In this document: piece by piece, positions 59,753-64,000 of the stretch
How the letters are laid out: each line of letters opens with the position of its first letter
Position numbering within the stretch: the stretch's first letter is position 1
NCBI GenBank assembly: GCA_037176725.1
Contig: JAZBRS010000075.1
Location: 75,890,001 to 75,954,000, forward strand
Direction of reading: 5' to 3'
Origin: Posidonia oceanica
Lineage: Eukaryota; Streptophyta; Magnoliopsida; Alismatales; Posidoniaceae
DNA: 64,000 nt
Made by a program: the position numbers and the translations under genes
The notes under the pieces: generated by a model
Database searches by the model: none
What the model saw: the letters and a program-made list of their open reading frames with translations, nothing else
What the model was told of the DNA's origin: nothing

Positions 59753-62700
59753 GTTAATCGATAAAATGGTAGAAATCTCGAAAAGTTTTGTAATTTTTTA
59801 GAAATCACCAAAATTGTGTAAAAATGAAGTAGAGGAGTGTTGTTGGTATATAATAATGCAAAATAGAAAAATCGTTGTTTGTTAATGTCAAAAAAGTAAT
59901 TGGAGAATTTAAAAATGAAAAAGCCAAACTTTTTTAAAGTTCGAAAACCAGTAAGCCTTTTGAAATTGAGTATGACCTGACAAAATTGTATCGAATTCAA
60001 GGAAATATCGATAATAGAAATATAGAAGTGGAAAATATGATACACTTATGAAAAAATTCATCTAATATAAATGACACATAAATGTTTAATAAAACATTAT
60101 CTTAATAAAAAGTCAAACTTTTTTGTTAAATCGAAAACCGTCTATCATCTAGTATTTTATTTGAATGACATCGAATGTCACCAAAACATGATTCACAGAT
60201 AATATAAGTCATAATGTATAAAAAACAACAATCAAATATGAAAACAATATCTTTTTTGAAAAGTAACAAAAAACTGTTAACTAACACCTAACGTTTTTCG
60301 ATAAAATGGAAGAAATCTCAAAATATTTTGTAATTTTCGTAGAAATCTTATAAATTGTGTAAAACTCATGTAGAGATGTGTAGTTGGTATATAATAACGC
60401 AAAATAGATAAATCGTTGTATGTAATTGTCAAAGAACAAGTAAGAGAACTCAAAAATAAAAAAAGTCAAACTTTTTTAAATCTTCTAAAGCACTGTGCCT
60501 TTAAAAATTGAGTATAATTTGTCACCAGTGTATCGAATTCGAGGAAATACCGATTATTGATATTTATAGGTGGAAATTACGATGCACTATCAAAAAAATA
60601 CATATAATAGAAATTATAAAAGAATATTTAATAAAACTCAAACTTAACAAAAATTCAGACTATCTCTTCGATGTAGACCCGTTTATCCTCTCGAATTTTA
60701 TTAGAAAGACTATGAAAGTTAAAAAAATATGATCCATTGAAATTGTAGGTCAAAATGAACAAAAATAACAATCAATTAAGGAAACCAATGATATTTTAAA
60801 ATATTACAAAAAATTGTATACAAACACTTATTGTTAATCAATAAAATGGGAAAAATCTCGAAAACTTTTGTAATTTTTGTAGAAATCTTTAAAATTGTGT
60901 AAAAATGAAGTAGAGAAGTGTTGTGGTCACATAACATTGCAAAATAGATAAATTGTTGTTTGTCAATGTCAAAAAAGTAATCGAAGAATTGAAAAATAAA
61001 AATTCAAACTTTTTAAAGTTCGAAAACCATTAAGCCAATAAAAATTGAGTATAAGTTGACAAAAGTGTATCGAATTCAAGGAAATATCGATAATAGCAAT
61101 ATAGAGGTGGAAAATATGATACACCTATGAAAAAAATCAACTATTATAAATGACACGTAAATGTTTAATAAAACTCTATCTTAAAAAAAAGACAAACTTT
61201 TTTGTCAAATCGAAAACCGTCTATGTAACGACCCCAATGTCGTTACCTCTAAACCTTGCTAACATTTTTTTTTTTAAATCTTAGTTGCATTCAAGAACTA
61301 CAGAACTAAATTTCACAAATACTATAAAGTAGAAATGAAATAAACTTAAACAACTCACTTACCAAGAACCCTTCATGTGTGGCAGTGTAACTCCTCTCCT
61401 ATATGCACTAGCAATTCTAGCTCCTATCCAGCACTAGCCAAAAACATAAACAAAACACGGGTTAGTGACCACTCAATAGGTCACCCAGCACACACCCCAC
61501 CTATGCACATAAACAGCTTGACAAACAATGTCGAGGAAACCGGTTTAACTACGCCACAAGCAACAAACACAGGCATCATTTCTAAATGCCACAACAGGGC
61601 ACACCACATTGCCCACAAAGCAAACCACTAAAAACTTGCATTTGAAATCATCTATTCTCTTTTCATGTCAAAACCATTTGCATGCTCTTTTCAAAATCTT
61701 TATGCACACTTGAAATGACCACACAAGCCAAATCAAGCCTCAAAACACACGGTCTGGTCCATCACACTCCTGGTGCGGACTAGACAACCAATCGTGTCTG
61801 AATACCCTAAATAACATTCAACACACACACACACAACACAACAAACACCAAATCACAAAGCCAGCGCTGAGACACAACTTAGCCAAACCAATGCACCTCA
61901 CAAGCGCAAGACCAACGCCCCACAGGCGCGGCCACAAGCACAACTAACCGCACACAAGCAAACAAAGTATCGTTACTCGGACCCAAGCGAGACACCTAGC
62001 CACAAGCAGTCCACCGAGGAGCTACCATGGTGTCCTTGCACTGCTATAGTCGACCACCCTGTGGGGGAGTGAACCGTTCCGGCCAACAAGCCTCAACAGG
62101 TCTAGTCTCTCAGTAGGACAACACAGGGTACGTCCTCTAAGCACCCTAACTCAGTGCTCCAAACCCCAGTGGCTCCTCACCCTCAGGCTTAGTCCACACC
62201 AAGTAGTCTTGGTACACGTACTAACTAGGGTATCATGTCCAGCTACTCAAGGGTCTCATACCCCCAGTGTCTGCTGCCACGATACACTATGTACAGTCAG
62301 TACCCTAGGTCCTTGGCACCCGGAACAAGCGAAGTGTCATACCTCCAAGTCCAATTGGTACCCCCAACTAGCAGACCTTAGCCTCGGCCTCGTGAGCGAC
62401 AATCATGGAGTATCGTACCTCTAAGATCCGACGAACACTTACCTCAACCACTTGGTCTCAGGACCTCAACCTAGGCAGCGCGCCCGACCAACAGGAATGT
62501 CGTCACATCCCCTAATCCCGTCAAAACGCCCCTCCAGTATCTTGGTCCGCCACACACAAAAAATACCGAAAAAATCTTTCAAAAACCTTTGCCAAACCCC
62601 TGCAATTTCTTTTTAAAACTCTTTTCGAAAATCATTTCGAAATCCTTAAATGACAAGTCAAAATACCTCAAAACATCATACCAAACACAGCACAAAACCA

Positions 62701-63367
62701 CAAGCTGAAATCATAGCTCAAAGCACAGTCTCAACAGCTCCACTGTCGAGCCCAGAACCACATTGCAAAACTCCACACAAGAGGAAACAAAAGCACCTTC
62801 TAGGTATATCATTTACCCATCCGGCACCACTCAGAAACAAAGCACTGATCCCGAAGTCCCATCGTACTTACAAGACCACACACCCACACCAACGGCAACC
62901 AGAACACTAAGTTCGGGTGCCAAGATCTAATCCTAAATTATTATGTTCCCTAATGTCCATCTAGACCAATTTGGGAAAACCATAGCATTTCTAGGTTATT
63001 TAGTCTTTTAGTTTCCTAGCTCAAGTGGGGTCTTGCTACTCCAATTTATGCAATCCCTAACTCATCCCTATTGATTGGCTTGATTCTCATATTGCCTTAA
63101 TGTGTTAATAAAATTCTAATTTCTTAAAGGACAAGGATTCCTTTTAATTTTACAAAACTCATCATAAAACCAAAAATCAGATTCTAAACTTCAACAACAA
63201 AAGAGCAATCTTTAATAGATCGGTTATCACCAAAATCAGGCCTAACTCAAACATAATGAGTGCCTCCTAGGCGCTCCTGGCATCCCATGGGCGGCAGAAA
63301 TGCCTTGAAAGTTTGCCAGTGAAGCGCGCTGGCGAGCCCCACCTCCTAGTGTTGCCAGAATCTTATT
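59753..63367. repeat. Macrosatellite unit 8
   Basis: 3615 bp. Same layout, with the palindrome at 61225. No genes are seen. Confidence 0.93.
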
Positions 63368-63666
63368 GTTAATCGATAAAATGGGAGAAATTTCGAAAAC
63401 TTTTGTAATTTTCGTAGAAATATTCAAAATTGTGTAAAACTGAAGTACAGCAGTGTTGTTGGTATATAACAATGCAAAATAGAAAATTCATTGTTTGTTA
63501 ATGTCAAAAAAGTAATTGGAGAATTCAAAAATAAAAAAGTCAAGCTTTTTTAAAGTTCGAAAACTAGTAAGCCTTTACAAATTGAGTATGAGCTGACAAA
63601 AGTGTATCAAATTCTAGGAAATATCGATAATAGAAATATAGAGGTGGAAAATATGATACACCTATG
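63368..63666. repeat. Macrosatellite unit 9, first ~300 bp
   Basis: The start of sub-repeat 1 is cut at 'gatacacctatg', where other units continue with aaaaaattcat, by the LTR that begins at 63667. Confidence 0.92.
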
Positions 63667-64000
63667 TGTTGACACCCCATTTTGACAGGCTTGGACCATT
63701 ATGGGACCCTCTGGTGATTGCTGGACTCAAACCCTAACCAAACCAAACCCTAACCCTCTTCTTTACCCTTCAAAACCAAGCTGACTTGACCTAAGCCTTT
63801 ACCCCTCTTCCCAAGCTCAAAACCTGACCAAAATCCACAGGAAAACCCACCAACACCCACTTATCAAACCTACCCAAGAACTTAGAAACTCTCAAACCTA
63901 AACCATTCCCAAAAACCCTAGAGAACCTAGGTAAAACTACCCTTTTTCTACACCTTGAAACCCCTCCAGAACCTCCTTGGAACTAAACCAAAACCTCAGA
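63667..64000 (+). mobile_element. Start of another LTR, related to the giant element
   Basis: It begins TGTTGACACCCCATTTTGAC and soon carries 'aaaccctaaccaaaccaaa' phrases. The giant element's LTR (minus strand from 33305) begins TGTAGACACCCCATTTTGAC and is likewise followed by ggactcaaa and CCCTAA-type phrases. This copy lies on the plus strand and runs off the window, so its internal part cannot be seen. Whether it is a solo LTR or a full element is unknown. Confidence 0.75.

Overview
This window is plant nuclear heterochromatin, almost certainly from a seed plant with a large, repeat-rich genome. The evidence is plant-type L1 LINEs with a DUF4283/CCHC ORF1 and an RNase H-bearing ORF2, Ty3/gypsy elements of Tat/Ogre type, TTTAGGG-derived tracts and a plant-like cytosolic RPS3 retrocopy. 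I cannot name the species. I see no functional host gene. Every long reading frame belongs to a mobile element, a retrocopy or a low-complexity repeat.

The scaffold is a tandem array of a ~3.62 kb macrosatellite, running from about 1128 to 63666. Each unit has an AT-rich half made of three ~540 bp sub-repeats (the third cut at ~400 bp) and a ~2.15 kb GC-richer half whose end looks like a retrotransposon LTR terminus. Counting from a GTTAATCGAT landmark, units start at 1410, 6948, 10570, 45264, 48888, 52506, 56127, 59753 and 63368 (the last is partial).

The array has been invaded repeatedly. (a) 1-1127 is a fragment of a gag-only LTR element that enters from beyond the window edge. (b) 2083-4008 is a 5'-truncated LINE carrying the end of ORF2. 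(c) 11421-33305 is a 21.9 kb minus-strand Tat/Ogre-like element with TSD AATAC, an Arg-type primer binding site, a broken gag, no pol, long tandem repeats in its 3' region and LTRs of 6.3 and 7.0 kb. (d) 35268-44722 is a 9.5 kb plus-strand gag-only LTR element with TSD GGTCC and ~1.5 kb LTRs. (e) From 63667 to the edge is the start of another LTR related to the one in (c).

The giant LTRs of element (c) carry degenerate TTTAGGG (telomere-like) tracts, and these have trapped four later target-primed insertions: two ORF1-only LINEs (14453-17112 and 29463-31979), one tRNA-derived SINE (17257-17489) and one processed RPS3 copy (32096-33052). All four lie in the same orientation, have clear target-site duplications and are nicked at TTT/AG. 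None is shared between the two LTRs, so all came after integration. Without them each LTR is about 3.4-3.5 kb.

Three of the element families encode only an RNA-binding structural protein (Gag or LINE ORF1) and no polymerase, so they would have depended on enzymes supplied in trans. The clear premature stops in the two gag genes and in one ORF1 are all TAG, which suggests decay at methylated CHG sites. The strongest candidates for something undescribed are the ORF1-only half-LINE family and the role of LTR-borne telomere-like DNA as a landing pad for target-primed insertion.
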